DNA from: Gambelia wislizenii
Lineage: Eukaryota; Chordata; Lepidosauria; Squamata; Crotaphytidae
Reading direction: 5' to 3'
NCBI GenBank assembly: GCA_030847615.1
Contig: JAUMIR010000001.1
Coordinates: 385,560,687 to 385,624,686 of the forward strand
DNA length: 64,000 nucleotides
The notes beneath the pieces are model-generated. The model did no database searches, had not been told where the DNA came from, and was given only the letters and a program-made list of their open reading frames with translations. Below, in pieces: positions 1 to 11,400 of the stretch. A program made the translations under genes and the position numbers. Numbering within the stretch: the first letter of the stretch is position 1; the number at the start of each line of letters is the position of its first letter.

Positions 1-252
1 TCCCCCAATGCAGCCATTATATTAGCAGGAGATTTTAATGCCAGAATTGGTCAAAACGATGAAGCTCTATATAATCACTTTGGTGAAGTCTCTCCTGAAG
101 TAGAAACTGCTCACTTAATTCCTGATAGGCAATCTAAAGACTTGATTTGTAATTCTTCAGGGCTTTATCTTTCTAAGATGATAAATAGTTTAGATTTAGT
201 TTTACTAAATGGAGGAATGGAGGGCGATAAGCCTGGAGAATACACCTTTTGA
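1..252 (+). pseudogene. LINE endonuclease fragment (cut by window edge)
   Basis: Frame 1 is open from the first base to a TGA at 250-252. It contains AIILAGDFNARIG, the GDFN motif of the APE-type endonuclease in non-LTR retrotransposons, and later LVLLNGGMEGDKPGEYTF, the segment before the catalytic SDH region. The element enters from outside the window and its reading frame breaks at the TGA. The clade is uncertain; I/Vingi-like or a related LINE is possible. It is one of many LINE remnants here and has no sign of host function. Confidence 0.7.
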
Positions 253-799
253 CTGGTATGGCAAAAACATCACACATTCCCCTCCTTTTCTACCAATAGT
301 GATATTCATATTGCCTTACTGCTCTATATGTGCTCTATTTTCCATAACATGTAAAAGCAGTTACAGGGGATTTTAAAGTTTATAGGTAAATCCTCCCTAG
401 AAGCAAAATGAAAACTAAACATTTGGCTTGTAATTTTTGTGCATGTATGTGTGTAATTATTTTATTTATATATCCTGCCTTTCTTCTGGAATGGCAATCA
501 ATATTTGTAATATTTGCTTGTGTCATTAAACAATGGGCAATCAAATCTATCTGAAAACAGAAAGGTATGTGATGCCTAAAAGATGCACTGCATTATGATA
601 TGATAGAAAAAGGGAAACCAGCTGTCCACATGAAGTCTGTTACATTTCTGCCAGATGATGTCAAGGCACCTGCAGGAAGAAAAGTGTTAGGGTGAATCCT
701 GTGCATCCACCTGTCATCCATTGTCATCTATGCCTTGACAAAATCCAGACACAATAACCATAACATGCTAATCTTTGAGCTTCTGAGACACTGGGTCCA

Positions 800-1070
800 T
801 GTTCCTGCTAAAAAGATCAGACCACCTCCATGAGAGACAGAGAGAGAGAAATGGTATTTTCATAGTCACAGCAGTAGCCCTTTGGAATGCTGTCTCCAGT
901 GAGGTCTACCTAGTCCCACTGCTAAAATGTGTCCTAAAATATTTTGCTGCCAGGAGAAGGGGCCAAATGATGTCTTCCCCCAATGAGGTCCAACACTTTA
1001 ACAAGACTTGCTGAAAACCCATTCTTGATCTATTTCTTCCCTTCAGGGTTTTTCCTTTAGCAGGTCACTT
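800..1070 (+). mobile_element. L2-type LINE 3' coding fragment
   Basis: Translation gives FIVTAVALWNAVSSEVYL, matching the ALWNxLPSEVRLAP segment near the C-terminus of L2 reverse transcriptases. It is short, decayed and truncated on both sides. Confidence 0.55.
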
Positions 1071-1405
1071 CATCCTAAAGTCAGTGCTGGTTGGAGGCTT
1101 CTTGGTCAATAAGATAATGAGTCTACTTTGGATTAGCTTGGATAGCTCCTTTATATTTCACACTAAATGTCAGAGTCATTTTACTGCTCCTACTGAGAGA
1201 AGTCCCCAGCAACCGCTGCTTATGATGCAGCCACACCCACCAATGAGTTTGGTTTTCTGCTTGCAGATGAAACTAGGGTTACTCCCAGAAACTTTTGGCA
1301 ATGTACAATTAGTCACTTTGATCATGGTTTGTTCACTTCTATTGTTCCTCCTTCATCCTGATCACATTTTTGAAATTGCCTTCAGTTATTTGTACTGAGG
1401 TACTG

Positions 1406-1439
<34 letters not shown>

Positions 1440-2930
1440 CAGACTCCTTCAGTTTCTTAGGAAAGAAAAGGTGGACTATTTTTGAAATAAATAAAATGTA
1501 ATACGGTTGAGTTCAAACTCACAGAAAATCTCCATGCTAAGACTACTGTCAGTGTTCTACTTCTTTCAATCACTTGTTTATCTTCTTCCCCAAAAAGTGT
1601 GTTAATATCAACGTGAATCGTTTACAATATAAAATGGTGGTTACAGACAGTGTTATTGTTTTTTAAAAAACTCTACTGTATTTTACCTGAATTATTCATA
1701 CAGCTTTCAGTTTTCTGTCTCTGAAGAATTATCTAACTAGTAAAAAAAATATTTTTCTTCACATGCCCCATGCCTACCATACTGCAGGAGCTCCTAATCA
1801 CATAACAAGAAAGCCACTTTAGATGAACATTTCAGCTCTTGAAAGATGTATTTTCTTATTGAATTTGCAGAGTATAACAATGGCTAACAATGATTTAATC
1901 AAGAAGCTATTGTTTGGCTCAGAGAGAGAAGGGGTGACTTTAAAATGTTCACTTATGTAAAGTTCTTTAAGAGACCTCCAAATTAATCACATTTGAAAGA
2001 ATAAAATATTTTTCATATGGTGATAACAATCATTGGTTCAAAGCATGTGCCTGCACACATACATGCATACATAAACATGTGAATATGCTTATCATTTAAC
2101 ATAGCCTTAGTAATCAATGATAGAGAAAAACATTCCTTGAAAAGATTTGAAATGGAAGTCTCCTACAAGCCATCTAGGTTGCTTTAAGAACAAAAATACA
2201 GAAGTTCAGCAAAATGATAAACACAGCTTATGGGTTTGCACAACCTGCTTTGTGGCTCACTTCTGTGACCTACCAAAATTAACAGAACTGTCTTTCCTCT
2301 GAGAACACAATAGGAAAGGTACATAACCATATAAGCATCTTCACAAAAGTGGACTATAAAATGTTCCCTCTTGATTAGATATAAAAAGGACAGTCAATGA
2401 TGCTATTTTTTGAAAACAGGTTTCAGAAGGCTTCTGGTCCTAAAAAGACAGTCTGTTTGGTACCTGATGAGAACTGTGAGTTGAACTGACCAGTTTTCAT
2501 GGATGTTTTCAGTCTTGAAAATCAGGTGGACTTTTTTTTTCTTCTTTAATTACTAACTGGACTTCTGAGGCAATTTTGTTTAGGACCAATTTGTGCTCAT
2601 CAATGATAACCAGACTTGCAGATAATAGCAAGTCTTACTTACCACCAAATCAGACATAACGAAAAGGTGGCAAATATTTGCATTTAAACCAGATCATGTC
2701 TCATACAGAAAAGGGGGAAGGGAGTCTATCTTTGATAGCAAAAGCAAATGAAGAGCAGGCAGAAACTTTACTATCCACAACTGAGTTCCCTGCAGCCAAT
2801 CTCCACAGACACTTTTCACAAACACAGCAGAACATGTTTCTAGTCACAAATCTCAGCTGAGGAAAAAACCAGCTTCTAGACTCTGTGTGTGCTGCATGCA
2901 TGCTTGTCCGTGGCTTATTTCCTGGCAACA
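1071..2930. other. Unassigned intronic stretch with (TA)n microsatellite
   Basis: AT-rich sequence with no gene or element I can name. It holds a short (TA)n run at about 1410-1436. Open frames here are short and lack any recognisable motif. Confidence 0.5.
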
Positions 2931-2937
2931 CAACACT

Positions 2938-3300
2938 CCAGTTTGCTTTCTTACCTTGCACCAAAACAGCACCACTGGTTTAAAACACTCAGTAAGGTTG
3001 TGTTGTTGACAGGGCGAGGGAAGGAGAGCCGGGTAGAAGATGAGGGTAGGTGAGGGAAGTGGTTTGTGCATCCAGGGGGTGGGTGTTGTTACGGTTGCAA
3101 TTTTTAGCTTTGGTTTGGGAAAGGAGTGACCTTACTGTTTTAAACGGGCAGTGCTATTTTGATGCAAGGTAAGAAAGCAAGCTGGAGTTGTGTTGTTGAC
3201 AGGGCAGAGTGGGGGGAGAGCTGGAGGGGAGGGGAGTGTGAGTAAGGGGCATGGTTTGTATGCCTGGGGGCGGGTGTTACTACCGCGGTGGCAGGTATCA
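2938..3300. repeat. Inverted repeat with duplicated G-rich segments
   Basis: Arms at about 2938-2997 and 3129-3186 are reverse complements with few mismatches; each holds the string CTTTCTTACCTTGCA or its complement. Each arm is followed by a related G-rich segment beginning TTGTGTTGTTGACAGGGC (about 2997 and 3190), so inverted and direct repeats are combined. The structure resembles a foldback or composite non-autonomous DNA element, but no clear terminal motif or target duplication was recognised. Confidence 0.55.
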
Positions 3301-3349
3301 GCAGTCCTGTTGACGGGAGAGGAATCTACAATACTGTAGTGTAGTATGC

Positions 3350-4080
3350 ATGCTCTTCCTCCAATGCGTTATATGCTGTCCTATGCCAGCAATGCCCTGC
3401 TACACTCTACACTGGACAAACAGGACAGTCTCCACACAAAAGGATAAAGGGACACAAATCTGACATTAGAAATGGCAATATCCAAAAATCAATCACAAAA
3501 TATTTTCAACCTTCCTGGACATACAGTAAAGGATTTACAGGTCGCAGTCCTTGAACGAGGAAATTACAAAGGAAGACTAGAAAGAGAAACAGCTGAATTT
3601 AATTATATTCACAAATTCCAATCCATTAGCAGAGGTATGAACAAAGATAATAGCTTTGTGGCACACTAAACAAATGAATACAAGAGTCCTCATCACTGCA
3701 CATATAACAAAAGGAATCTTGTCAGAAAGAGTTTTGAACCTAGGGAAACTGATTTTTGGAAAGCAGATTTAGTGCTTTTGCAAATCAACACTAACTGACC
3801 ACTATAAAGATCTGAAAGACCTAGATCACCTTACATAGTCCTTTGAAAATTTAGGGCTAAGGTCATAATTTGAATCTTTCTGGATCCTATTACCTTCTAC
3901 CCCACTCCCACTACCATATAAATATGCTTTATACATTATGCATCTGAAGAAGTGGGCTTATAGGCATGAAATCTCATGCAAAAATAAAAACCAGTTAGTC
4001 TTAAAGGTGCTGCCACATTTCTTTTTGTTCTCCTCCTTCCTTCCTCCTTTGTATGATGCAAAAGACTAACACAGCTACTT
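3350..4080 (+). mobile_element. Penelope-like element, 3' half (GIY-YIG remnant and tail)
   Basis: The left part translates, with breaks, as a GIY-YIG-type segment (YAVLCQQC, then LYTGQTGQS, IKGHKSDIRNGN). It is followed by HTVKDLQVAVLERGNYK and RETAEFNYIHKFQSI, typical of the C-terminus of Penelope-like proteins. The noncoding tail holds CATCTGAAGAAGTGGGCTTA, then CAGTTAGTCTTAAAGGTGC and a final GACTAACACAGCTAC, the end known from vertebrate Penelope repeats. The open stretch 3472-3669 is part of this decayed frame, not a gene. Confidence 0.75.
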
Positions 4081-4224
4081 CTCTGAACACTGTAGAAAGA
4101 AGTCCACCTTAGCATAAGCCAATATCATAAGCCATCACAAAAAGTTAGCACATGGCTAAGATCATATAATCTTTATTCTTATCAAAACACATTTGGTTCT
4201 ATTTATTTTCAGTGTCCTTTTACT

Positions 4225-4268
4225 GAACATTGTTGTTGTGTGCCTTCAAGTCATTTCTGACTTATGGT
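4225..4268 (-). repeat. RTE-BovB / Sauria SINE tail fragment
   Basis: Contains GTTGTTGTGTGCCTTCAAGT followed by TCTGACTTATGGTGACCCT, the reverse complement of the shared 3' tail of RTE-BovB LINEs and their dependent SINEs. It abuts the L2 fragment to its right. Confidence 0.7.
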
Positions 4269-4269
4269 G

Positions 4270-5240
4270 ACCCTGACGTGACTATTGGTCCTTCTAGATC
4301 TTTCAGTAGTATTTGCTGCTATCAACCATGGTATCCTTCTGGACCATCTGACTGATATGGGACTTGAGGACATCTCTTTCCAGTGGTTCCAGTCTTTATT
4401 GGCTGAATGTTCCCAGAGGGAGGTAATGAGGGATTGTTGTTTAGCCTTCTGGCCATTAGTCTGTAGGATTCTACAAGGGTCAATACTGTCACTTATGCTG
4501 TTCAACATCTACATGAAGCTGCTGGGAAAGGTCATCCAGAGCTTTGGGGTTGGGTGTCATCTGTATGCTGATGATACCCACCTCTATATCGTCTTTAAAA
4601 CTGATGCCAAGGAAGTTGTGGTAGTACTGGATTGTTGTCTGGATGTAGTAGAGGACTGGATGCAGGTGAATAGACTGAGGCTTAATCCACACAAGACAGA
4701 AGAGCTGCTGGTCATGTAAAGCTAACCTGGGATTGGGATCACAGCCTGTTCTGGATAGGGTTGCTCTCCCTCCGCATGATCAGGTTAGTAGCTTGGGGGT
4801 GCTCTTGAAGCAGCACTGCTCCTGGAATGCCAGGTTGGTGCAGTTGCCAGGAGCACTTTTGCCCAGCTTTAGCTGGTGTGCCAGCTACACCCTTGGGGAA
4901 GGTAGATCTGGCCACAGTGGTTCCTGCCATAGTTAAATTAGAATACTGTAATGCACTCTATGTGGGGCCACCCTTGCAAAGAGTTCAGAAGCTACAGCTA
5001 GTTCAAAAGGCAGCAGCCAGAGTAATATTATATGTGGTTTTAGAGATCATATAACATCAGACCTGCAAGAACTACACTGACTTACAGTTTGTTTCCAAGT
5101 TCAGTTCAAGGTGCTGGTGTTGATCTACAAAGCCCTAAGTGACTGCAGTATCTGAAAGGCCACCTCCTCCCAAATGAGGCTGCCATAAATTTGAGATCTT
5201 CAGAGGAGGCCCTGTTGCATGTACCAACACCTCATGAAGT
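4270..5240 (+). pseudogene. L2 LINE reverse transcriptase fragment
   Basis: The open part 4285-4719 encodes the palm region of an L2/CR1-superfamily reverse transcriptase: DLSVVFAAINHGILLDHL (normally D-S-A-A-F-D-T-I-N-H), RILQGSILSLMLFNIYMKLL, the catalytic box YADDTHLYI, and LRLNPHKTEELLV. The following 500 bases give the thumb and C-terminal part in broken frames (DLATVVPAIVKLEYCNALYVG, KLQLVQKAAARVI). The first catalytic Asp is followed by VVFAA in place of AAFDT, so the copy is dead. The L2 continues after the solo LTR at 5241-5658. Confidence 0.85.
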
Positions 5241-5658
5241 TGATAGGACACGCAATCCCCAGCAAAAGCCAAAAAAACCTGTCTCAGTAGACTCAGTAGC
5301 AACCCTTTCCCAAGAATACTCACACACAGTGTTTGACATCCAAATAAGCAGGAGGCACTTTTATCTTCAAATTCAAACAGTTGCAATATATACAAATATT
5401 TACAATTCAAGGAGAAACTGCTTCACCAGGCCTCAGCATTCACAGGAAGAAGGAAGGTGAGCTCTGTTCTGAGCTCTCTTATATACACAGTTACAGGGCA
5501 TTGGCTGATTCAATCACATGATCTTACACACCAATAAGAACCCTTCTTCTGTAGCTAAGGGAGACTAGGCAGTTCATGGAGTCAGCCATTATGACACAGC
5601 ATGACTCTGCAGTTTGTTTGGCCATTTTATAATGGAGTTCAGTCTCTAACTCCTGACA
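5241..5658 (-). mobile_element. Solo LTR inserted in L2
   Basis: A 418-bp block interrupts the L2 coding sequence. On the minus strand it begins TGTCAGGAG and ends CCTATCA, the TG...CA ends of an LTR. Inside, in order, are inverted and direct CCAAT-like boxes (ATTGG, CCAAT), a TATA box in GTGTATATAAGAG, and an AATAAA-like signal (GATAAAAG). It is flanked by AAGT (5237-5240) and AGGT (5659-5662), a 4-bp target duplication with one mismatch. No internal gag/pol is present. Whether it is from a retrovirus-like or Gypsy-type element cannot be decided. Confidence 0.65.
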
Positions 5659-5662
5659 AGGT

Positions 5663-6016
5663 TGGTGGGTACATGTACCAGGGATTTCTCTGGAGCAGCA
5701 CCTCAACTGTGGAACTCCCTACTCAAAAAAGTTAGGCTGGTCCCATCTCTTTTAAGCTTTCAGCAATGGGCAGCCAAAATAATGCTGTTCCACATGTCAT
5801 TCAGTGCTTGAAAATGCTGATTCAACTGTTTCAAAACTAGATTCTAGGATTGGTTTTAGACTGTTTTTAGGAATTTTTAAAGAATATTTTCATGTGTTTT
5901 AAAAATGTTTTGATCTTTGTATTGTTTTAATCAGTTTTTGTTTGTTCATTGGTTCAGGAGCCCTTGTAGGCTGAAAAGTGATATAGAAATACTTTAAATA
6001 AATAAAGTAATAATAA
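5663..6016 (+). mobile_element. L2 LINE 3' end, continued after LTR
   Basis: Continues the L2 of 4270-5240: the region around 5700-5760 gives the broken C-terminal frame (a WNSL-type segment followed by AGPISFKLS). It is followed by a T-rich 3' UTR with TGTAGGCTGAAAAGTGATAT and a short AAATAAATAA tail, as in L2 3' ends. Confidence 0.75.
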
Positions 6017-6017
6017 A

Positions 6018-6120
6018 TGTAACTTGCCCAAGGTCACCCAGTGGCTTTCCCTGGGAATGGGGATTTGAAACCTGGTCTACAGAGTCCAAGAGTCAACCCA
6101 CTACACTGACTCTCTTATGT
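6018..6120 (-). repeat. MIR/CORE-like SINE fragment
   Basis: Holds AACTTGCCCAAGGTCACCCA and GGATTTGAAACCTGG, the reverse complement of the CORE and tRNA B-box parts of MIR-type SINEs, and ends in CACTACACTGACTCT. This is an old amniote-wide repeat. Confidence 0.65.
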
Positions 6121-7430
6121 GGATGTATCCAGGATAAATCCCTCTGGAAATATTGTTTGATTTTAATCTGATTTAGCATTCATAAGAAAATTAAGCTACT
6201 TCACTGTTCTCTTTCTGTCTGGTCTTCAAAATAGAGTTACAGTGCATTCCTATGCATACATACTCAGAAGTTAAGGGGGGGGGGGCGTTGAAATCTCAGT
6301 AACATAAAGTTTAGCAAAGTTCCTGACCTCATGTACCCAAAAATATAAGAACAGAATAATGTACTAAGCAAATTGACCAGCATTTTTCAAAGAGACTAAA
6401 AGCATGTCCTACAGAGCAATAAACTTGCTCACTGATGCTTGAAATTTGGTTAACCATATCATTTGTTTGGTTAGAAAATTCACAAATTAGTGGAAAATGC
6501 CCGATACAACTTTTAATATGGACTTCCCATGCGATTGGTTTTACTCTTATTTGCCACTATTTTCGTATCAACATAATTCTGTTCAGCACGTTACTCCACC
6601 TTCCTGTTCTCCCCACTATACCAACTTAGGAGATACCATGCGCTTCATATTCTAGCTGTGTGGTGTTATAAAAATAAAAAATACTTTCTTTTATTGTCAC
6701 ACAAGCAGCATATATGTGTGGTATATACTTGATGCTTGGAAATGGCTATAGTTTCAGTAACATAAGACACATTCTTATGAAAGAGAAAGAGAAAATGGCA
6801 AAGTGATTTGATATAGCTTGCCCAGCCTGCTAGACAGTGAGAAGGGAAAGAAACCATTCACTGTGCATCCCAGGAAGCTTAAAACTCACACTTCAACACC
6901 ACTGCATTGAATCTGCAATCTCCATCTTACAGACACATACAACAGCTAATTCCTAGGCCAATTGTACTTTTGTTTCTTCGCCTGTCTCCTAATTTTTCTA
7001 CCATCTTGCCTGATGAAGAATTCTGGAGAAATTGAAAGTGTGTATCACCTATGTGCCAGATCACAAAATTTTAATGCTCCTAACAAAGATATTAACCAAC
7101 TCTGCTTACTTAAATATATTTCTGATAATGATTCACACAAGAAATATCTACTGGAAATAGGAGACAGAATTGGAAGTAAGAAGTAGGAGACTGATCCCAA
7201 ACTAAATCTAGCTCTTTTGAAGCTTCACTTCCATACAGAACTCCCTTCTATGCACAAACAGACACTCACAAACACACAATACATATACAGCCAACAGTGT
7301 GAGATCTAATATACTCTGCATTATAATCCAAGACCCATACCATGGCAAAAAAACAAAAACAAAAAACACTCACATGGTTATTTATTTCATTCTGCTTGTC
7401 TTGTGTTACTGGACACATTTCTATTGGGGC
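6121..7430. other. Unassigned intronic stretch
   Basis: No gene or recognisable transposon. A poly-G run lies at about 6276-6285. The open frames are short and without motifs. Confidence 0.4.
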
Positions 7431-7431
7431 A

Positions 7432-7575
7432 GCCTGAAGATATGGATAGGATCCTTGGAGAGGTGAGAACCACCATGTGTGTACTGGCTTTGTGCTCTTC
7501 CTGGTTCATAAACGCATACACAGGGGGAGGGGGGCACTAGCCAAGTGGGTAAGAACAATCATGAATGTCTCACCA
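7432..7575 (+). mobile_element. L2 LINE fragment
   Basis: In frame it reads GEVRTTMCVLALCSSWFI then [14 protein letters not shown], matching the L2 region upstream of the reverse-transcriptase core (…ATCxLDPCPSWL… / …LxxWVxxIVNxSL). Truncated both sides; a CR1 3' end follows immediately. Confidence 0.55.
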
Positions 7576-8263
7576 CAGCAAAGGAGATTCCCATCCTACC
7601 TATCTAGGAGTCTTAGTGGACCACAAGCTGAACATGAGTCAGCAGTGTGACACAGCAGCTAAAAAAGCCAATGAAATTCTAGGCTGCATCAATAGGAGTA
7701 CAGTGCCTAGATCAAGGGATGTAATAGTGCCACTCTATTCTGCTTTGTCAGACCTCACCTGGAATACTGTTTCCAGTTTTGGGCACCACAATTCAAGAAG
7801 GATATTGAGAAACTGGAACATGACCAGAGGAGGGCAACTAGGATGGTGGGAGATCTGGAAGCCATGCCCTGTGAGGAGTGCCTTAGGGAGCTGGGCATGT
7901 TTAGCATGGAGAAGAGAAGGTTAAGAGATGACATGATAGCTATGTTTAAATATTTAATGGGATGTCAGATTGAGGATGGAGCAAGCTTGTTTTCTGTTGT
8001 TCCAGAGACTAGGACACAGAGCAATGGGTTCAAGCTACAGGAAAAGAGATTCCACCTAAACATTAGGAAGAATTTCCTGTCTTTAAGAGTTGTTAGACAG
8101 TGGAATGAATGCACAGTCCAGTGTGTGGTGGAGTCTCTTTCTTTAAGGTTTTTGAACAGAGGCTGGATGGCCATCTGTTGGGAATACTTTGATTGTATTC
8201 TTGCAGGGCAGGGGGTTGGACTAGATGGCCTTTGTGGTCTCTTCCAACTCTGAGATTCTATGA
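7576..8263 (+). mobile_element. CR1 LINE 3' end
   Basis: Encodes the CR1 ORF2 C-terminus in two broken frames: [33 protein letters not shown], then [40 protein letters not shown] and a RGWMAICW segment. It ends with the CR1 3' UTR (GGACTAGATGGCCTTTGTGG) and a single ATTCTATGA tail. It is a 5'-truncated copy, the normal outcome of CR1 integration. Confidence 0.9.
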
Positions 8264-8688
8264 CACCAGCCTTTCAAACTCACAGAAATGTATGCAGGTC
8301 AACACCGTATCCATGGGAAATACGTTCCAAGACTCCCTGTGGATACCTGAAACTGTGGATAATAGATTAAATAGTTTAAAGATTAAAACCTTTTCAAAAC
8401 AATTTATAGAAAGAAAGGTTCAGCCCTTTGCCTGAGGTAGATAGATCACTCCAACTCTGATATCAGTCATAATGAAACTAAGCCACCAATCTGGCCCATG
8501 TTGTATTTTCCTCTAATATAGCGGGGACCTCGTATCAACTAATTCATTATCCACTAATTCAATTATCCACAGGACAAAAAACAGCACACCTACCATAGAG
8601 TCTTCCTAGAAAATGTGTCCTCTCTAGCCATTTTCTAGGTCCTCCAAGGCAACTCTGTGGTATTTTAAACCAGAAGGTTTAAAGAGAA
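8264..8688. other. Possible Tigger-like DNA transposon remnant
   Basis: Contains CCGTATCCATGGGAAATACG, CCTGTGGATACCTGAAACTG and TATCCACTAATTCAATTATCC, resembling eroded Tigger-type ends that mention repeated 'TATCC/GGATA' motifs. No intact terminal repeats found. Confidence 0.35.
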
Positions 8689-9311
8689 GAGAAGGTTGAG
8701 AGGTGACATGATAGCCATGTTTCAATATTTGAAGGGATGTCATACTGAGAATGGAGCAAGCTTGTTTTCTGCTGCTGCAGAGACTAGGACATGGAGCAAT
8801 GGGTTAAAACTACAGGGAGCCCTGGTGGCGCAGTGGTTTAATGCCAGTACTGCAAGTCACCACTTTGCAATTTCGATTCCAGAGGGCTCCAAGGTTCACT
8901 CAGCCTTCCATCCTTTCATAGGTCGGTAAAATGAGTGCCCAGATTATGGGGGCAATTAGCTAACAGACATTGGAAACTGCTTCATGCAGTGTAGATGTGT
9001 AAACTGCTATTACTTAAAACAAATTGTAAGCCCTCTGATAGCCTTTGTGGCTGAAGAGCGGGGTATAAATACCTAATTAGAATTAGAATTAGTAAAGAGA
9101 TTCCACCTAAACATTAGGAAGAACTCCCTGACAGTAACAGCTGTTTGGAGTGGAATACACTGCCTCAGAGTGTAGTGGAGTCTCCTTCTTTGGAGGTTTT
9201 TAAGCAGAGGCTGGATGGCCATCCGTCGGGAATGATTTGATTGTGTATTCCTGCATGGCAGGGGATTGGACTGGATGGCCCTTGTGGTCTCTTCCAACTA
9301 TGATTCTATGA
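8689..9311 (+). mobile_element. CR1 LINE 3' end, split by a SINE
   Basis: A second CR1 3' end, of the same kind as the one at 7576-8263. The left part (8689-8814) reads MIAMFQYLKGCHTENGASLF; the right part (9093-9311) resumes with AAAGAGATTCCACCTAAACA and ends GATTCTATGA. The SINE at 8815-9092 sits between the CTACAGG and AAAGAG of the CR1 sequence, so it inserted later. Confidence 0.88.
8815..9092 (+). repeat. tRNA-derived SINE (GCCCTGGTGGCGCAGTGG family), copy 1
   Basis: Starts GGGAGCCCTGGTGGCGCAGT with an A-box, has the B-box-like TTCGATTCCA shortly after, then TCAGCCTTCCATCCTTTC and GGTCGGTAAAATGAGTGCCC, and ends in GCGGGGTATAAAT with a simple tail (AGAATT)n. Other copies are at 38260 (minus), 45817 and 47785. 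It is transcribed by RNA polymerase III in principle and depends on a LINE for mobility. Confidence 0.85.
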
Positions 9312-9970
9312 GAAATGCTGGATCACAGTACTGTATAGTAAAATGATAAACAGTTTGTTTTAAAAAAGACAACCCACCACAATTATTCAGTCTGGAATAT
9401 TGCTAATCTTTCAAGCACCCACTCTTTGAATAGACAAGCATCAAAATTACAACTTCACAGGCACATTTGAATACCTAAGGTCAATGTTTAATCACACCTG
9501 TCAAAGTAATGCTACGAGTCAGTATACTGCATATGGAACAGTTTAGAAAGCATAAATATGGATTGGACCATTTAATCACAATACAAAAGCTCACTTCTTT
9601 CTGCTATTATATATTCTTTGCATGTTCATGGGACATACACTAACTCGTGTCCCTAAAAGATACATATGCAAATAATGGAAATAGCAGATCTACACAAAAC
9701 TTTAAGGCTTTAAAAAACATGCCATTATTTATTATATTAAAACCCAAAATTAAAACCCCAAAGTTATTATACTTGCACGTGAGCTGTACATCAAGGGGCA
9801 TACTAGCTCCCCTTCTGCCATTCTCAGTACTCATTGGTCTCTCTACACATAGAAAACACTTTTTTCAAGGGAAAAGAGATTCCAGAAAATAGGATTCTCT
9901 GTCTTCAGAAGAACTTCTACACACAGTTGCCTTCTAACAGTTGGAGAGCTTCAACAACACTAAGGGAGAG
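9312..9970. other. Unassigned intronic stretch
   Basis: AT-rich, no gene, no element recognised. Confidence 0.4.
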
Positions 9971-10154
9971 GCAGAGCACATAACCACCATCCTTGATCAT
10001 CATATTGAACTTACATGGGAGGAGAACACCAACGTAGGATTGGCATATTTATCACTTTGTACACCGAACCCCTAAACATACCAATCCTACGTTGGTATTC
10101 TCCTCACTTGTAAGTTCAACTCATGAAGAAAGGATCAAGGATGATGTGCGCTGC
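9971..10154. repeat. Foldback hairpin with ~80-nt arms
   Basis: The left arm (9971-10045) and right arm (10080-10154) are near reverse complements around a ~35-nt loop. The best-paired core is at 10018-10043 against 10081-10106 (GGAGAACACCAACGTAGGAT against its complement with one change). Outer parts pair CATCCTTGATC with GATCAAGGATG. It could be a small MITE or a hairpin-RNA source; no terminal motif was identified. Confidence 0.65.
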
Positions 10155-11400
10155 CTAGCCCCCCAAAACCAGATTAAAGCACCCTAGGGGACATTATACT
10201 TTACAAACAATTCAGGTTTTGGGTTTTTTTACAATTTTAATTTTTTATATACATATAAAAATAATACTTCTTAAAAATTGTTTCTCAGGCTCCAAAAACA
10301 CTGAGCAGAAATTGGAGGGGGAAATGGAATGGGTGGCTTCTCACTCCAAATTTCATCTTAGTTCTGGCTTCAAAAGATACTTTCACATAAGACTATGTGA
10401 CATACCACATGTCAAAGATTCAAAATGAATTTGAAAAGATTCTAAAGGTAGAGTCACATTTACTCCCAGGAGCCAATTTTGCTTCTTGCTTAATGTAAAA
10501 TAATGCAAAGACCCTCAGAGAGGACAAAGCTTAAAATATAACCCATACATAGTGCTAGCCCCACCTACTCTCAAAAGATAGCCAGCAGATGAAACTTTTA
10601 TTCCACAATCGCCATCCCTCATTAACTAGAATCTTAAAGGTGGATCCCAGCAATGACTTCGTCTATTTCTAAGCATCCCATGCTTTCTTCCAACTTCTTC
10701 AATCTTTTTCATTAGCACAGAAAAATCAGAAAAGGAAAGGAAAACAGAATGATTAGGTAACCCCAAGAATTTTTCTTCTGGAATCGCCTTAAGTGATCCC
10801 TACCTTAAGTGTAGCAAAGCCGTAAATGAGACTTCTCTTTATACCACTTTTTGAATTTCAACATGGATCTACAGTATTTCTAGCATTTTTGTTCACCTGA
10901 ACTGAGTAAGTGGTTAGTGGAATGGAATGAAAACAGTAAAAGGACACAAAGCCCACAGATCAACTGACTAAAATAGGAGTCTCTTTTTCTGGGACTTAAT
11001 TTGCTCAAATAAGTTTGGAGAACCATTGCTTTGCATTAAGCATCCAGAACTCATTTCTCAGCCTAAGACATTACTAAGCTGTCATAAAATGGGGAAAATG
11101 ATCATACTAGATTCCACATGCAGATTCAAGTGCAGTTTCCTACTCACTGACAAGTAGGAAGTCTCAAGTACTTTGGCAGCTCTTGACAGTACCCTTGGTT
11201 GCCATGTCCTTTGTCATGCACAAATAATCAGTTGCACAGCCTGAAAAAATTAACTGAAGTATCATCAAAAGGCACAAATGGAGGAAGGAAATCAATATTT
11301 TTTTTTAATTTGTCCCTTACACAGAAATGTTTAGGTAAGAAGTTGTTATAATGAAAGCTATATACACGGAGGAAAGCACCATTTAAATCACATGGTGTTG
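10155..11400. other. Unassigned intronic stretch
   Basis: No gene or element recognised; ordinary AT-rich intronic sequence. Confidence 0.4.

Noticed and set aside
1084..1398. 104-codon frame with hydrophobic C-terminus, possible small membrane protein
   Set aside because: No homology recognised, no conserved context, and it sits beside L2 debris in AT-rich intron; chance frame is more likely.
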